Of a DNA stretch of 64,000 nt, positions 35,384 through 44,382 are shown in pieces. Location of the stretch: contig JAAYFY010000039.1 of the NCBI GenBank assembly GCA_012728015.1, forward strand, positions 21,268 through 85,267. Reading direction: 5' to 3'. The notes under the pieces are model-generated. The model saw only the letters and a program-made list of their open reading frames with translations. It searched no databases and had not been told where the DNA came from. Source of the DNA: Clostridiaceae bacterium (GTDB lineage Bacteria; Bacillota; Clostridia; DSM-8532). The first letter of the stretch is position 1. Every line of letters begins with the position of its first letter. The translations under genes were made by a program, and so were the position numbers.

Positions 35384-36586
35384 TCATTTGGCCGCCTGCT
35401 TGTTCGCCTTAACGAAATCCTCATAGAGGGGCGACATGGTTCTGAGCCTTGCCACGATCTCCTCCAGGCAATCCACCAGGTAACCAACATCGGATTCCGT
35501 GTTGGATTCACCAAAGGTCAGCCTCAGGGAGCCATGGGCAATCTCGTGGGAAAGCCCGATAGCCATCAGGACATGGGATGGATCCAGGGAGCCGGAGGAG
35601 CAGGCCGAACCGCTTGAGGCCTTTATACCTTTCATGTCCAGCATGAGAAGGAGGGATTCACCCTCAATAAACTGGAATGAAAGGTTGAGATTCCCCGGAA
35701 GCCTATTCTCCACAGGTCCGTTGAGCCTGACATGGGGAATCCTGCTTAAAATCAGATCCCTGGCCCTGTCTCTCAGCTTCCTGATCTTTCCGGCGTATTG
35801 GTCCATATTGGCTATGGCAAGATCCAGGGCTTTGGCCATACCCACGATGCCCGCCACGTTCTCGGTGCCGGCGCGTTTGCCTCTTTCCTGGTGTCCCCCG
35901 TGGATCAGGTTTTCCAGGCGCACACCCTTCCTGATATACAGCGCGCCCACTCCCTTCGGACCATAGAACTTGTGGGCGGATATGGAAAGAAGGTCCACGC
36001 CCAGTTCCCTGACATCTACGGGAATGCTGCCTGCGGCCTGGACAGCGTCGCAATGGAACAGCACGCCATGCTTCCTGGTTATCTCACCGATGGCTTTGAT
36101 GGGCTGGATGGCTCCGATCTCATTGTTGGCATACATGATGCTCACAATAGCCGTATCCGGCCTGATGGCCTTTTCCACGTCCCCAGGATTTACAAAACCC
36201 TCCTGATCGACAGGCAGATAGGTCACATCAAAGCCCTCTTTTTTCAGGTACTTGCAGGTGGCCATGATGGCCGGATGCTCAATTGCCGATGTTATAATAT
36301 GCTTTTTGCCCTTTTCCCGCGCCGCATAGACAGCGCCCTTTATGGCCCAGTTGTCCGCCTCGGTGCCGGAACCGGTAAAATAGATTTCACCCGGCTCATC
36401 CGCGCCAAGGCACCTGGCAATGGCTGTCCTGGCTTCCTCTACCGCCTTCCTGCCTGATCTTCCAACAGAGTACAGCGAGGAAGCATTGCCGTATTCCTCT
36501 ATAAAATATGGCTTCATAGCCTCAAACACCTCAGGCTTCACATATGTGGTAGCCGCGTGATCCAAATATATTACAGGCTTTTGCAT
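35384..36586 (-). CDS. nifS: Cysteine desulfurase, NifS type
   Basis: 400 residues, PLP-dependent aminotransferase fold. LDHAATTYVKPEV opens it, SISAHKFYGPKGVG holds the PLP Lys, and SSGSACSSGSLDPSHVL the catalytic Cys loop. It takes sulphur from cysteine for iron-sulphur assembly with the downstream nifU. ATG 36586 follows GGGGAG. A good promoter is at 36635-36663. Confidence 0.95.
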   Translation of the reverse strand: MQKPVIYLDHAATTYVKPEVFEAMKPYFIEEYGNASSLYSVGRSGRKAVEEARTAIARCLGADEPGEIYFTGSGTEADNWAIKGAVYAAREKGKKHIITSAIEHPAIMATCKYLKKEGFDVTYLPVDQEGFVNPGDVEKAIRPDTAIVSIMYANNEIGAIQPIKAIGEITRKHGVLFHCDAVQAAGSIPVDVRELGVDLLSISAHKFYGPKGVGALYIRKGVRLENLIHGGHQERGKRAGTENVAGIVGMAKALDLAIANMDQYAGKIRKLRDRARDLILSRIPHVRLNGPVENRLPGNLNLSFQFIEGESLLLMLDMKGIKASSGSACSSGSLDPSHVLMAIGLSHEIAHGSLRLTFGESNTESDVGYLVDCLEEIVARLRTMSPLYEDFVKANKQAAK

Positions 36587-36634
36587 AATTATCTCCCCGT
36601 TTCATACAGCGTGTCACTGTATCGCATTAAAATA

Positions 36635-36663
36635 AAGTTAGCACTGGCTAATTTAAAAGTCAA
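36635..36663 (-). promoter_or_regulatory. Promoter of nifS-nifU
   Basis: On the minus strand, TTGACT (36663-36658) and TAACTT (36640-36635) are separated by 17 bases. The spacer contains TAGCCAGTGCTA, an imperfect dyad (TAGCNNNNGCTA) that could be an operator. Confidence 0.55.
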
Positions 36664-36972
36664 CAGGCCCGCATCCGCGGCAGGCCTTTGATTTCGCATA
36701 ACCTTTCATAATGTATTATACCTTGCCACAAATTGATTAAACAATATGGAAACTGTACGCCTTTTCCCGCTATTGATATGGTTTTATTGACAAAAACTAT
36801 AAAGCTGTTTTTCGGTTTTATTATTTTCGTGTTATAATAGCCATATTGTCCGGCCGGAACAAGATCCACACCAGGTCTTTTTCCTGTCGGGTAGTTAGTT
36901 TGCGTTATTTTCCAGGCATCCCCTCATGATGGTCGATGGGCATGTTTTTGCTGTAAGAAGTGAGGGCACACG
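36664..36972. other. Intergenic region nifS / LCP gene
   Basis: No gene is supported here. An extended -10 (TGTTATAAT, 36830-36838) points toward the LCP gene with a leader of about 130 bases, in which I see no known riboswitch. Confidence 0.4.
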
Positions 36973-38100
36973 GTGATTGACAGCCTGGTGCAAGAATGTG
37001 ATTGTATACAAGGGAATAGATGGGTAATGACAACTGCGCGAAATAAGAAAAAAAGTATATGGAAAACAATCCTGATAGTTGAGATCCTGGTTCTTATTGC
37101 GGCAGGCATGGCAGCGCTTTATTTCCTGGTATTGAAAAAGACACCTGCCTTTGAGTTCATAGGAAGGATCTTAAGCCCGGTGGAAGGGAGCAAAAGCATT
37201 AAGGAAAGGCGCGTCGAGACCGAAAAACCCTTTGCGCTTACGAAGAACCAGAGATATTACAAGCCGCTGGCTGACCCTGAGAGCATCAATGTACTCATCA
37301 TAGGCACAGATGTTGATGGGACCAACTATGACACGCTTCTTTTGGCAAGCATCGATGAGGAGAACAACCTGGTCAGGCTGATCAACATACCAAGGGATCT
37401 TTACATCGATTACAGCGAAGAGGTTTTGGAAAGGCTCAGGACGGCATTCCCGAAGTATACCTCCTCTAAGGGTATTTTCAAGATCAATGCCGGCCATACC
37501 ATAGGCAGGCTGATAGAATACAAAAAGGATACCGGACGGTTCCGGAATTCGGAGTTTGAATTTACCTGCGATATCACCGAGGAGGTTTTTGGGGTATATA
37601 TCGATGATTTTGTATATATGAAGCCCGACAGCTTTGCCCGTATCGTGGACTATTTCGGCGGCGTGGATATCGAGGTGCCCTGCCGCATGAAGTACAGCGA
37701 TCCTCTGCAGGATTTTTCAGTGGACCTTGAAAAGGGTTTCCAGCACCTCAACGGCAAACAGGCCGAAGGGTTTGTCAGGTTCAGGCAGGGCTATGATGAA
37801 AACGGGAAGTTCAGGGGCATTGGCGACCTGGAACGGAAGCGGAACCAGATCAGTTTTGTCAAGGCGTTCCTGGAGCAGCATATGACCCTTGGCAATATCG
37901 GAAAGATCATCTCCATCGCGGGAGATCTGGATGAGTATTTCATCTCCAGCATTGACCGGGCCCATGAAACGGCGGAATACGGAAAGCTGGCTGAAAAGCT
38001 TTACAGGAATAAATTCACAACCCAGTCAGAGGAGATCGAGTGTGAGGACGTTACCATTGAAAATGTCTATTATCTGAGGCTGGTGACAGCTGGCAAATAG
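36973..38100 (+). CDS. LytR-CpsA-Psr (LCP) family protein
   Basis: 375 residues. After a basic N-terminus one hydrophobic helix (about residues 33-55) anchors it, with the LCP catalytic domain outside. Motifs: INVLIIGTDVDGTNYDTLLLASID, LINIPRDLYIDY, KINAGHTIGR, and VRFRQGYDENGKFRGIGDLERKRNQ. LCP enzymes attach wall polymers such as teichoic acids to peptidoglycan. GTG 36973 has GTGAGGG six bases upstream; ATG 37027 is an alternative that still keeps the helix. Confidence 0.9.
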   Translation: MIDSLVQECDCIQGNRWVMTTARNKKKSIWKTILIVEILVLIAAGMAALYFLVLKKTPAFEFIGRILSPVEGSKSIKERRVETEKPFALTKNQRYYKPLADPESINVLIIGTDVDGTNYDTLLLASIDEENNLVRLINIPRDLYIDYSEEVLERLRTAFPKYTSSKGIFKINAGHTIGRLIEYKKDTGRFRNSEFEFTCDITEEVFGVYIDDFVYMKPDSFARIVDYFGGVDIEVPCRMKYSDPLQDFSVDLEKGFQHLNGKQAEGFVRFRQGYDENGKFRGIGDLERKRNQISFVKAFLEQHMTLGNIGKIISIAGDLDEYFISSIDRAHETAEYGKLAEKLYRNKFTTQSEEIECEDVTIENVYYLRLVTAGK

Positions 38101-38170
38101 ATTTATCAAGGCTCTGCATAAAAGGCGAAAGGCGCCTGGATCATGCAGCACCCAAGGAGGAACAGAAAGA

Positions 38171-39352
38171 ATGCTGGAAAAAATCAACGAGTTTTTTGCA
38201 GCCCTGTCAAGCGGGAATATGGAAACCGCGGCGGCTATCGGCCAGGAATTTCTAGGAATGTTCGTCATGTTTGCCATCGGGGGCATACTGATCTACCTGG
38301 CCATAAAGAAGGACTACGAACCCGCCCTGCTCCTGCCAATTGGCTTCGGCGCCATACTGACCAACATACCCATGAACACCATTTTCACTGGTATGGACGG
38401 TGAATCGGGGGTATTCGGGTTCCTGTACAATTACACCATTGCCAATGAGTTGTTTCCTGTACTCATCTTCATTGCGGTCGGCGCCATGATCGATTTCACC
38501 CCGTTGTTCCAGACACCGTTCATGCTGTTCTTCGGAGCCGCTGCCCAGTTTGGCATATTCGCCACCATGCTGGTAGCCCTGCTGTTGGGGTTCAACCTCC
38601 CCGAAGCGGGCGCCATCGGCGTTATCGGAGCGGCCGACGGCCCCACCTCCATCTACGTCGCAAACGCATTTAAACTGGACAAGGGCCTCATCGCGGCCAT
38701 CACCGTCGCCGCTTATTCGTATATGTCGCTGGTGCCCATAATCCAGCCTCCGGTAATCAAGCTTCTTACCACACCTGAGGAAAGAAAGATCCGCATGGAT
38801 TTCCAGCAGCGCAATGTCAGCAAACTGGCAAAAATTCTCTTCCCTATACTGGTTACCATTGTAGCCGGCCTCATCGCCCCGGAAAGCGTAGCCCTGGTTG
38901 GCGGGTTGATGTTTGGAAACCTCATCAGGGAATGCGGCGTGCTGAACAGGTTATCCGAAACAGCCCAGAATGTACTGGCCAACCTGGTAACCCTGCTTTT
39001 GGGCATCACCATAGGCACCACCATGACAGCCTCCTCATTCCTCAACTGGAAAACCCTTGTGATTATGCTGATGGGCTTGGTCGCCTTCATTTTTGACACC
39101 GCGGGCGGTGTTTTGTTTGCCAAGTTCATCAATCTTTTCAGGAAGGAAAAGATCAATCCCATGGTAGGCGCCGCAGGGATATCGGCCTTTCCCATGTCTG
39201 CGCGCGTGATTCAGAAAATGGCCAAGGAAGAGGATCCCATGAACTTCGTCCTGATGCAGTCAGTTGCGGCCAATGTTTCGGGCCAGCTGGGATCGGTTGT
39301 CGCGGGAAGTATGATCCTGGTCCTGGTGGGCCATTTGATCGGTTTGGTTTAG
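38171..39352 (+). CDS. oadB: Sodium-translocating decarboxylase beta subunit (OadB family)
   Basis: 393 residues with about 11 hydrophobic helices. The family signatures are clear: PIGFGAILTNIP, EAGAIGVIGAADGPTSIYVANAF, and GGLMFGNLIRECG, GITIGTTM. The protein exports Na+ driven by decarboxylation of a biotin-bound carboxyl group. Preceded by CAAGGAGG 11 bases before ATG 38171. The biotinylated carrier and carboxyltransferase subunits are not in the window; a small gamma-like gene follows. Confidence 0.93.
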   Translation: MLEKINEFFAALSSGNMETAAAIGQEFLGMFVMFAIGGILIYLAIKKDYEPALLLPIGFGAILTNIPMNTIFTGMDGESGVFGFLYNYTIANELFPVLIFIAVGAMIDFTPLFQTPFMLFFGAAAQFGIFATMLVALLLGFNLPEAGAIGVIGAADGPTSIYVANAFKLDKGLIAAITVAAYSYMSLVPIIQPPVIKLLTTPEERKIRMDFQQRNVSKLAKILFPILVTIVAGLIAPESVALVGGLMFGNLIRECGVLNRLSETAQNVLANLVTLLLGITIGTTMTASSFLNWKTLVIMLMGLVAFIFDTAGGVLFAKFINLFRKEKINPMVGAAGISAFPMSARVIQKMAKEEDPMNFVLMQSVAANVSGQLGSVVAGSMILVLVGHLIGLV

Positions 39353-39399
39353 TAAGTATGGATCATTGGATTAACAATTAAGAAAAGGATGATGGATAA

Positions 39400-39528
39400 T
39401 TGACCCAGGATTTCATGAACGGATTAAAAGTTAGCGGACTCGGCCTTTTGGGCGTATTCGGCGTTCTGATCATCTTTTATATAGTTGTGGTGCTGCTTGG
39501 CCGGATTAAGCCCAAGGAAGAAGAGTAG
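39400..39528 (+). CDS. Small OadG-like gamma subunit
   Basis: 42 residues: TQDFMNGLKVSGLGLLGVFG, a single hydrophobic helix to VVVLLGR, then a charged tail IKPKEEE. This is the OadG plan, where the helix contacts OadB and the tail binds the rest of the complex. TTG 39400 follows AAAAGGA at ten bases; ATG 39415 is an alternative. It lies 47 bases after oadB. Most OadG proteins are longer. Confidence 0.75.
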   Translation: MTQDFMNGLKVSGLGLLGVFGVLIIFYIVVVLLGRIKPKEEE

Positions 39529-39582
39529 ACCCTGTAAGGTCCATATTCCGCATTGGCTTTTATAGCTTTTGCGCCACTGTGG

Positions 39583-40158
39583 TCACTTCTGTGGTTCGCC
39601 TGCCAGTCCGGCTTTTCTTAGTACCGGTTTTAGCCTGGCAGCCAGGATAGATGCCGGGTAAAATGTCAGAAGGTCCCCGCCTATGACCATGGCAAACCCG
39701 TAATATATTGCCTGTCCCAGGGTCATGACATTCTTAAGGTACAGATTGGTCATAAGGTACAGGTATGCTACGCCGAACAGATAGGTTAAAGCTGAGCCTG
39801 CCAGAATGCAGGCAAAAACATTCATAATCCTGACTTCTTTAAGGCGTTCGGTTAGAAGTCCGGTGAGCCAGGCCGAAAAGATGAATCCGATAAGATAGCC
39901 AAATGTAGGCTGGAGTATATATCCTATGCCTCCCCCTTTTGTGAATACGGGTAATCCCATAAGGCCCACAGCGACATACAAAAGCTGCGCCAGCATTCCC
40001 CTCTTCGCGCCAAGCAGGGCACCGGACAGGGCTACGAAAAAGGTCTGCAGCGTGAACGGGATAAGGGGAAGGGGTATTCTGATGAAGGCGCCAACCGCCG
40101 TAAGGGCTGAAAACAGGGCTATTTGCGCAATATCGCGTATGTTCAGTTTTTTGGTCAT
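39583..40158 (-). CDS. bioY: Biotin transporter BioY
   Basis: 191 residues with six hydrophobic helices. Signature segments: AQIALFSALTAVGAFIRIPLP, PFTLQTFFVALSGALLGAKRG, GLMGLPVFTKGGGIGYILQPTFGYLIGF. BioY is the substrate-binding S component for biotin, alone or with ECF partners elsewhere. An inverted repeat overlapping its -35 is a probable biotin repressor site. It is convergent with the Oad genes, which depend on biotin. Confidence 0.95.
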   Translation of the reverse strand: MTKKLNIRDIAQIALFSALTAVGAFIRIPLPLIPFTLQTFFVALSGALLGAKRGMLAQLLYVAVGLMGLPVFTKGGGIGYILQPTFGYLIGFIFSAWLTGLLTERLKEVRIMNVFACILAGSALTYLFGVAYLYLMTNLYLKNVMTLGQAIYYGFAMVIGGDLLTFYPASILAARLKPVLRKAGLAGEPQK

Positions 40159-40255
40159 TTCTTTGCTCCTTATTGTAGAGTGTCGTTTCGAAAAGGAATC
40201 TGCGCCAAAAAAGTCTAACCTGTAACTTCACTCCTCACACTTTTCAACATCATCA

Positions 40256-40316
40256 ATAGTAAAGCAGCGGCCCGCAATTGTCAACCTGCTTTTTTAAAGG
40301 TTGACAATTGCGGGCC
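40256..40316 (-). promoter_or_regulatory. bioY promoter and BirA-like operator
   Basis: A perfect 19-base inverted repeat (arms 40269-40287 and 40298-40316) contains TTGTCAACC and GGTTGACAA, the halves of BirA operators, separated by 12 bases (14-16 is usual). On the minus strand one half holds the -35 TTGACA (40284-40279), 17 bases before TACTAT (40261-40256). Binding would block the promoter. Confidence 0.7.
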
Positions 40317-40343
40317 TTCTGGTGCCGACATCAATCCGGGTTT

Positions 40344-41159
40344 CTATTTTGCCATAATTTTATACTGCCCCATCCCCAGGTCGTAAAAGAAATATACACC
40401 CTTCTCATTGGTCCGGGTAACCTGGACAGGGACATTATCAGCGCTGAACAATACCACCAGCGCATTTTGCACCGGGGTGTCACCGCTGTCGGTGATAACC
40501 CCGAACAGTGTTCCTTTAAACTCCTTCATTTTAAGATAAATGGTTTCCAGCACGTAAACCGGATTATCGCCGGCAGGCTGGAATACCCGCGAATATGTTT
40601 CATGGTCCTGGGACTGGCAGGTAATCCTGTAGGTTACAGGCTCAAGGCCATCAAACAGGAAACCGCCATCCGCATCGGTCAGGGTTGTTTCTTCTTTCAT
40701 GTTCATATCGCCCCGGGACAGGGCCACCCTGGCTCCCTGGGCAGGCTTTCCTGAAAAGTCCCTGACGTTGCCGTACAGCACGATGCCTCCGTGTTCGTCG
40801 GGAGATAAGGCTATGTCCACTCCCTTCTTCCCTATACAGGCAAGGTCAATAAGATCACTGGTATAAGTACAATAGCCCTTTTTCGCCGCCAGTATCCTGC
40901 ACGACGAAGCGGTGCCCATGGGGATGCTGAAGTAGCCTTTGCTGTCCGAATAGCCCTGGTTTATGGAATTGAACCCGTCATCGGTCAGTTTGACGCACGC
41001 GCCTTCTATGGGCTTGCCATTGGTTTTATCTGAAACGAAGCCTGTCATGCAGTTTTCATAGCTGTCGGGTTTGCTTACCGCCATGGATCTGCAGATGTCA
41101 TCATTCCCATGGGTTATTGAAACACTATGCGGTATTGTCGACATATTTGCCTGATCCAA
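40344..41159 (-). CDS. Carboxypeptidase-regulatory-like repeat protein
   Basis: 271 residues. Three tandem transthyretin-like (carboxypeptidase regulatory) domains are visible, each starting with a GxV-D-(x)GKPxxGA-V-L pattern: FVSDKTNGKPIEGACVKL, GNVRDFSGKPAQGARVAL and GVITDSGDTPVQNALVVL, and each ending in G(Y/F)(F)..(P/L)xGxY. No signal peptide is seen, so it may be cytoplasmic or spore-associated. Start at TTG 41159 with GGAGG seven bases upstream; the ATG at 41165 is too near that site. Function unknown. Confidence 0.8.
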   Translation of the reverse strand: MDQANMSTIPHSVSITHGNDDICRSMAVSKPDSYENCMTGFVSDKTNGKPIEGACVKLTDDGFNSINQGYSDSKGYFSIPMGTASSCRILAAKKGYCTYTSDLIDLACIGKKGVDIALSPDEHGGIVLYGNVRDFSGKPAQGARVALSRGDMNMKEETTLTDADGGFLFDGLEPVTYRITCQSQDHETYSRVFQPAGDNPVYVLETIYLKMKEFKGTLFGVITDSGDTPVQNALVVLFSADNVPVQVTRTNEKGVYFFYDLGMGQYKIMAK

Positions 41160-41350
41160 GACCATACCTCCTCATCCGTCATGTATTCTCAAAGCATTAT
41201 ATGAGCCCGGAGACAAGCTTGTTAAACCGCGCCTGGGGAAAACAGCCTTTCATTCGCCGGGGCGTGTTCATAAAGCCCGCGCCAGGCTATGACAAAAACC
41301 GGGAAAGCCAGTATGAGTCGAGGCGGCAAAAATCGAGCATACATGTGTCT

Positions 41351-41378
41351 TTGCAAACAGCCATTGTTATATTATAAT
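41351..41378 (+). promoter_or_regulatory. Promoter of the electron-transfer operon
   Basis: TTGCAA (41351-41356) and TATAAT (41373-41378), 16-base spacer, about 75 bases before the first start at 41454. Confidence 0.55.
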
Positions 41379-41453
41379 GACTTTAAACAACGTGAATTGC
41401 ACATATTATCAAGCATACCGAAATGCCCGCTGACTGATCGGAGGTTTGCATCC

Positions 41454-41840
41454 TTGCGATTGAAGCCAAAACCCGGCGATTTTTTTATTATCCTGTTTAT
41501 TGCGTCAGTTGCCGTCATCCTGATGTTCTCGATGCGGCAGGCCGACACAGGTAAAAAAACCGCGTCGATCATTCATGATGGGGTTGTTGTAAAAAGAATA
41601 CGGCTGGATACGCTGGATCATACCGAAATCTTCGAATACGGCGGAGAGTATCCCGGCGTGATAGAAGCCGAGAACGGCAGGATCAGGTTCAGGGAGGCAG
41701 CCTGCCCCGATCAGGTCTGTGTGTACACGGGATGGATATCGAAAAACGGGCAGATCGCCGTGTGCCTGCCTGAGAGGATCCTCATTAAGATTACCGGCGT
41801 TGATTCCACCGAGGGCGATACCGATATCCTGCTGCGTTAA
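41454..41840 (+). CDS. NusG domain II protein, EetA-like
   Basis: 128 residues: one N-terminal hydrophobic helix (about residues 9-25) then a beta-rich domain of the NusG_II family (RFREAACPDQVCVYTGWISK, IAVCLPERILIKITG), predicted outside the membrane. TTG 41454 has GGAGG nine bases upstream; the upstream open frame to 41289 has no signal. In Listeria the equivalent protein, EetA, is required for flavin-based extracellular electron transfer. First gene of the cluster with EetB-like, Ndh2, polyprenyl synthase and ApbE genes. Confidence 0.8.
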   Translation: MRLKPKPGDFFIILFIASVAVILMFSMRQADTGKKTASIIHDGVVVKRIRLDTLDHTEIFEYGGEYPGVIEAENGRIRFREAACPDQVCVYTGWISKNGQIAVCLPERILIKITGVDSTEGDTDILLR

Positions 41841-41869
41841 TAATGCCCTTCGGCATTTACGGGGAGATC

Positions 41870-42385
41870 ATGAAAAAAATTGCACTAAACGGCTTATTGA
41901 TTTCATTGGCACTGGTATTATCCTTTATAGAAAGCTTGTTTCCCGCAAGCCTCTTAATCCTCATTCCCGGGGTAAGGCTCGGACTTGCGAATATTGTGAC
42001 CATGTTCACACTGTTTTACCTGGGCTTTATGTCTGCTATGACAGTCTCAGTTCTGAGATGTGTTCTGGCCGCTTTGCTTTTTGGCGGTTTTTCGTCCATG
42101 CTTTTTTCTCTTTCAGGGGCATTACTGGCGCTCATGGTCATGCAGGCACTGAAATTCGGATACAACAGGCATTTTTCCATATTGGGAATCAGCGTTGCAG
42201 GAGCGGCTTCCCACAACACCGGACAAATCCTCATGGCAAGCCTTATGATGCGGAACACGGCTGTTTTTGCCTATCTCCCTGTTCTTCTGCTGGCGGGGAT
42301 AGCTATGGGATTTATAACGGCTTTTGCGACTCAGAACATATTTTATTTGGTCGATAAAACTCATGTGGTAAAACACCTGGGTTAG
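41870..42385 (+). CDS. Gx transporter family protein, EetB-like
   Basis: 171 residues with five or six hydrophobic helices: ALNGLLISLALVLSFIESLFPA, PGVRLGLANIVTMFTLFYLG, ALLFGGFSSMLFSLSGALLALMVM. This is the Gx transporter / heptaprenyl diphosphate synthase component I family, similar to ECF S-components; in Listeria it is EetB. ATG 41870 follows GGGGAG closely; ATG 41843 has no ribosome site. It follows the NusG_II gene by 29 bases. Confidence 0.83.
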   Translation: MKKIALNGLLISLALVLSFIESLFPASLLILIPGVRLGLANIVTMFTLFYLGFMSAMTVSVLRCVLAALLFGGFSSMLFSLSGALLALMVMQALKFGYNRHFSILGISVAGAASHNTGQILMASLMMRNTAVFAYLPVLLLAGIAMGFITAFATQNIFYLVDKTHVVKHLG

Positions 42386-42436
42386 GGAAAATAATAAGTT
42401 TTGTATATTTGTATACATAGTTAAAGGAGTACAGCC

Positions 42437-44353
42437 ATGCCTAAGAAGGTCGTGATCGTCGGAGCGGGTTACGCGGGCATTGAAGCCGCTCTGACCCTGA
42501 ATAAAAGGAAGAAGAAAGACAAGATAGATATAACGCTGATAGACAAGAATCCATACCACACGCTTCTCACCGATATCCATGAGGTGGCGGGCAACCGTGT
42601 TTCGGAGGAAGCCGTACGCATACCGCTAAAGAGCATATTCAAATATACTGACGTCAATCTGGTAATGGACGAGATCACCGAATTTGACCTGGAAAACAAC
42701 ACCCTGCGTTCCAAAAACAGCGAATACCATTACGATTACTTGATAATGGCCATGGGGAGCACTCCCAGCTTCTATGGGGTACCCGGCCTTAAGGAACATG
42801 CCTTCACGCTATGGTCCTTCGATGATGCCGTAAGGATCCGTGAGCATATCAGGAAAACCTTTATCCTCGCGGCACAGGAAAAGGATAAGGAAAAGCGGAA
42901 GAGACTACTGACATTCGTTGTTGCCGGCGCAGGGTTCACCGGTGTCGAGATGATCGGCGAGCTTGCCATCTGGGTGAGGTCCCTGTGCAAAGAACACGGC
43001 ATCTCGAGAAAGGATGTCCGCCTTTTGATCGTGGACATGCTTCCCCGCGTCCTTAGCACCCTGAATGAAAAGAATGCGGCCAAGGCACATAAATACATGG
43101 AAGAAAAGCTCGGCATCGAGATCATGACCAACACAAAGATCCTTGAAGCCAAAGAAAACGGACTGACAGTCGAAGGCGGGTTTATCGAAACGGATACGGT
43201 CATCTGGGCCGCAGGGATAAGAAGCGCGAAAATAGTGGATGGCATCGATGTGGAAAAACTCAACAGCGCAGGAAGGATCGCCGTTGACGAATACGGCAGG
43301 ACAAGGCATAAAAACGTGTATGCCGTCGGCGACCTGGCTGGTCTTAAGGACGAGAATAATAACCTCTACCCCGCAATGGTTGAATTCGCCCTGCAATCGG
43401 CCAACGGCGCGGCCAAAAACATACTGAACGAGATCCGGGGAAAGAAACTGGAGAAGATCAGTATAAAGATGCATGGCATCATGGTGAGCGTCGGCAACTA
43501 TTTCGCCGTTTCCGAGATTATGAGAAGAAGCCTGCCGCGCTGGCCCTCCATTATCATGAAATTCCTGGTGAACATCCATTACCTATGGGAGATCGCAGGT
43601 TTCCGCGGCGCGGCGGTGTATCTCTGGCATGAAGTTTTGAACCGCAAACAGCGTAAGAACCTGGTGGAAAAACACTATACTACCAATATGCGCGCGTGGT
43701 GGGTGACCCCCCTCCGCCTGTTCCTCGGTGGAATGTGGCTCTATGAGGGCATTAAGAAGGTTGTGGAGGGCTGGTTCGCAAGCCCGAAGCTGGCAGAATT
43801 CCTGGGCATGGCTGCAGATTCTCACAGCGCGGCAACTGGCTCGGCCTTATACGTCACCAAAATTGAGGAAACCTTCAGTATAAAGACGGGCATTATTAAT
43901 TTCATTTTAGGGGTTGAAAGCAAGGTTGTGGACGGCACCGCCATCTCGGCGGCGGACTTTGCCAAGGTGGAACTGTTCCACTTCGGCGACTTCAACCTGG
44001 TGCCCTGGTTCATCAGAAATGTTGTGCTGGCAAACGAAGGCGTGGCCATGTTCTTCCAGGCCCTTGTGGTAATCCTGGAATTAGTTATCGGCCTCATGCT
44101 GCTTGGCGGCGTCTTCAGCTTCGCCGCATCGGCTGTGTCATTGGGGCTTCTGGCCATGTTCGTCACGTCCACCGGCCTTTACAGCGGTACATGGTGGATG
44201 GTCTTCGCCGCCATAGCCGTTATGGGCGGAGCTGGCAGGGCATTCGGCCTTGACTACTACCTGATCCCCTGGCTCAACAACGTATGGGAGTCCTTCTGGA
44301 AGAACAGGAGATTCAGGCTGTTTTTCAAGGGTAGCCTGGACCGCTGGGACTAA
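42437..44353 (+). CDS. Type II NADH dehydrogenase with DoxX-like membrane C-terminus (Ndh2)
   Basis: 638 residues. Residues 1 to about 400 are an NDH-2: FAD motif VVIVGAGYAGIEAALTL, NAD motif FVVAGAGFTGVEMIGELA, and VYAVGDLAGL. Residues 420-638 add several hydrophobic helices with a DoxX-like pattern (RLFLGGMWLYEGIKKV, FFQALVVILELVIGLMLLGGVFSF, GGAGRAFGLDYYLIPWL). Standard NDH-2 is about 400 residues. The Listeria Ndh2 of extracellular electron transfer also has an added membrane domain. It should pass electrons from NADH to a membrane quinone. ATG 42437 with AAAGGAG at seven bases. Confidence 0.88.
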   Translation: MPKKVVIVGAGYAGIEAALTLNKRKKKDKIDITLIDKNPYHTLLTDIHEVAGNRVSEEAVRIPLKSIFKYTDVNLVMDEITEFDLENNTLRSKNSEYHYDYLIMAMGSTPSFYGVPGLKEHAFTLWSFDDAVRIREHIRKTFILAAQEKDKEKRKRLLTFVVAGAGFTGVEMIGELAIWVRSLCKEHGISRKDVRLLIVDMLPRVLSTLNEKNAAKAHKYMEEKLGIEIMTNTKILEAKENGLTVEGGFIETDTVIWAAGIRSAKIVDGIDVEKLNSAGRIAVDEYGRTRHKNVYAVGDLAGLKDENNNLYPAMVEFALQSANGAAKNILNEIRGKKLEKISIKMHGIMVSVGNYFAVSEIMRRSLPRWPSIIMKFLVNIHYLWEIAGFRGAAVYLWHEVLNRKQRKNLVEKHYTTNMRAWWVTPLRLFLGGMWLYEGIKKVVEGWFASPKLAEFLGMAADSHSAATGSALYVTKIEETFSIKTGIINFILGVESKVVDGTAISAADFAKVELFHFGDFNLVPWFIRNVVLANEGVAMFFQALVVILELVIGLMLLGGVFSFAASAVSLGLLAMFVTSTGLYSGTWWMVFAAIAVMGGAGRAFGLDYYLIPWLNNVWESFWKNRRFRLFFKGSLDRWD

Positions 44354-44382
44354 CGGTTTTGAGGATTTGGAGGTAAAATGAC

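Noticed and set aside
36660..36869. 69-codon minus-strand frame upstream of nifS
   Set aside because: Crosses the nifS promoter, lacks a ribosome site and shows no family resemblance.
36839..36972. Riboswitch in the leader of the LCP gene
   Set aside because: The leader is long but I could not find a conserved riboswitch core.
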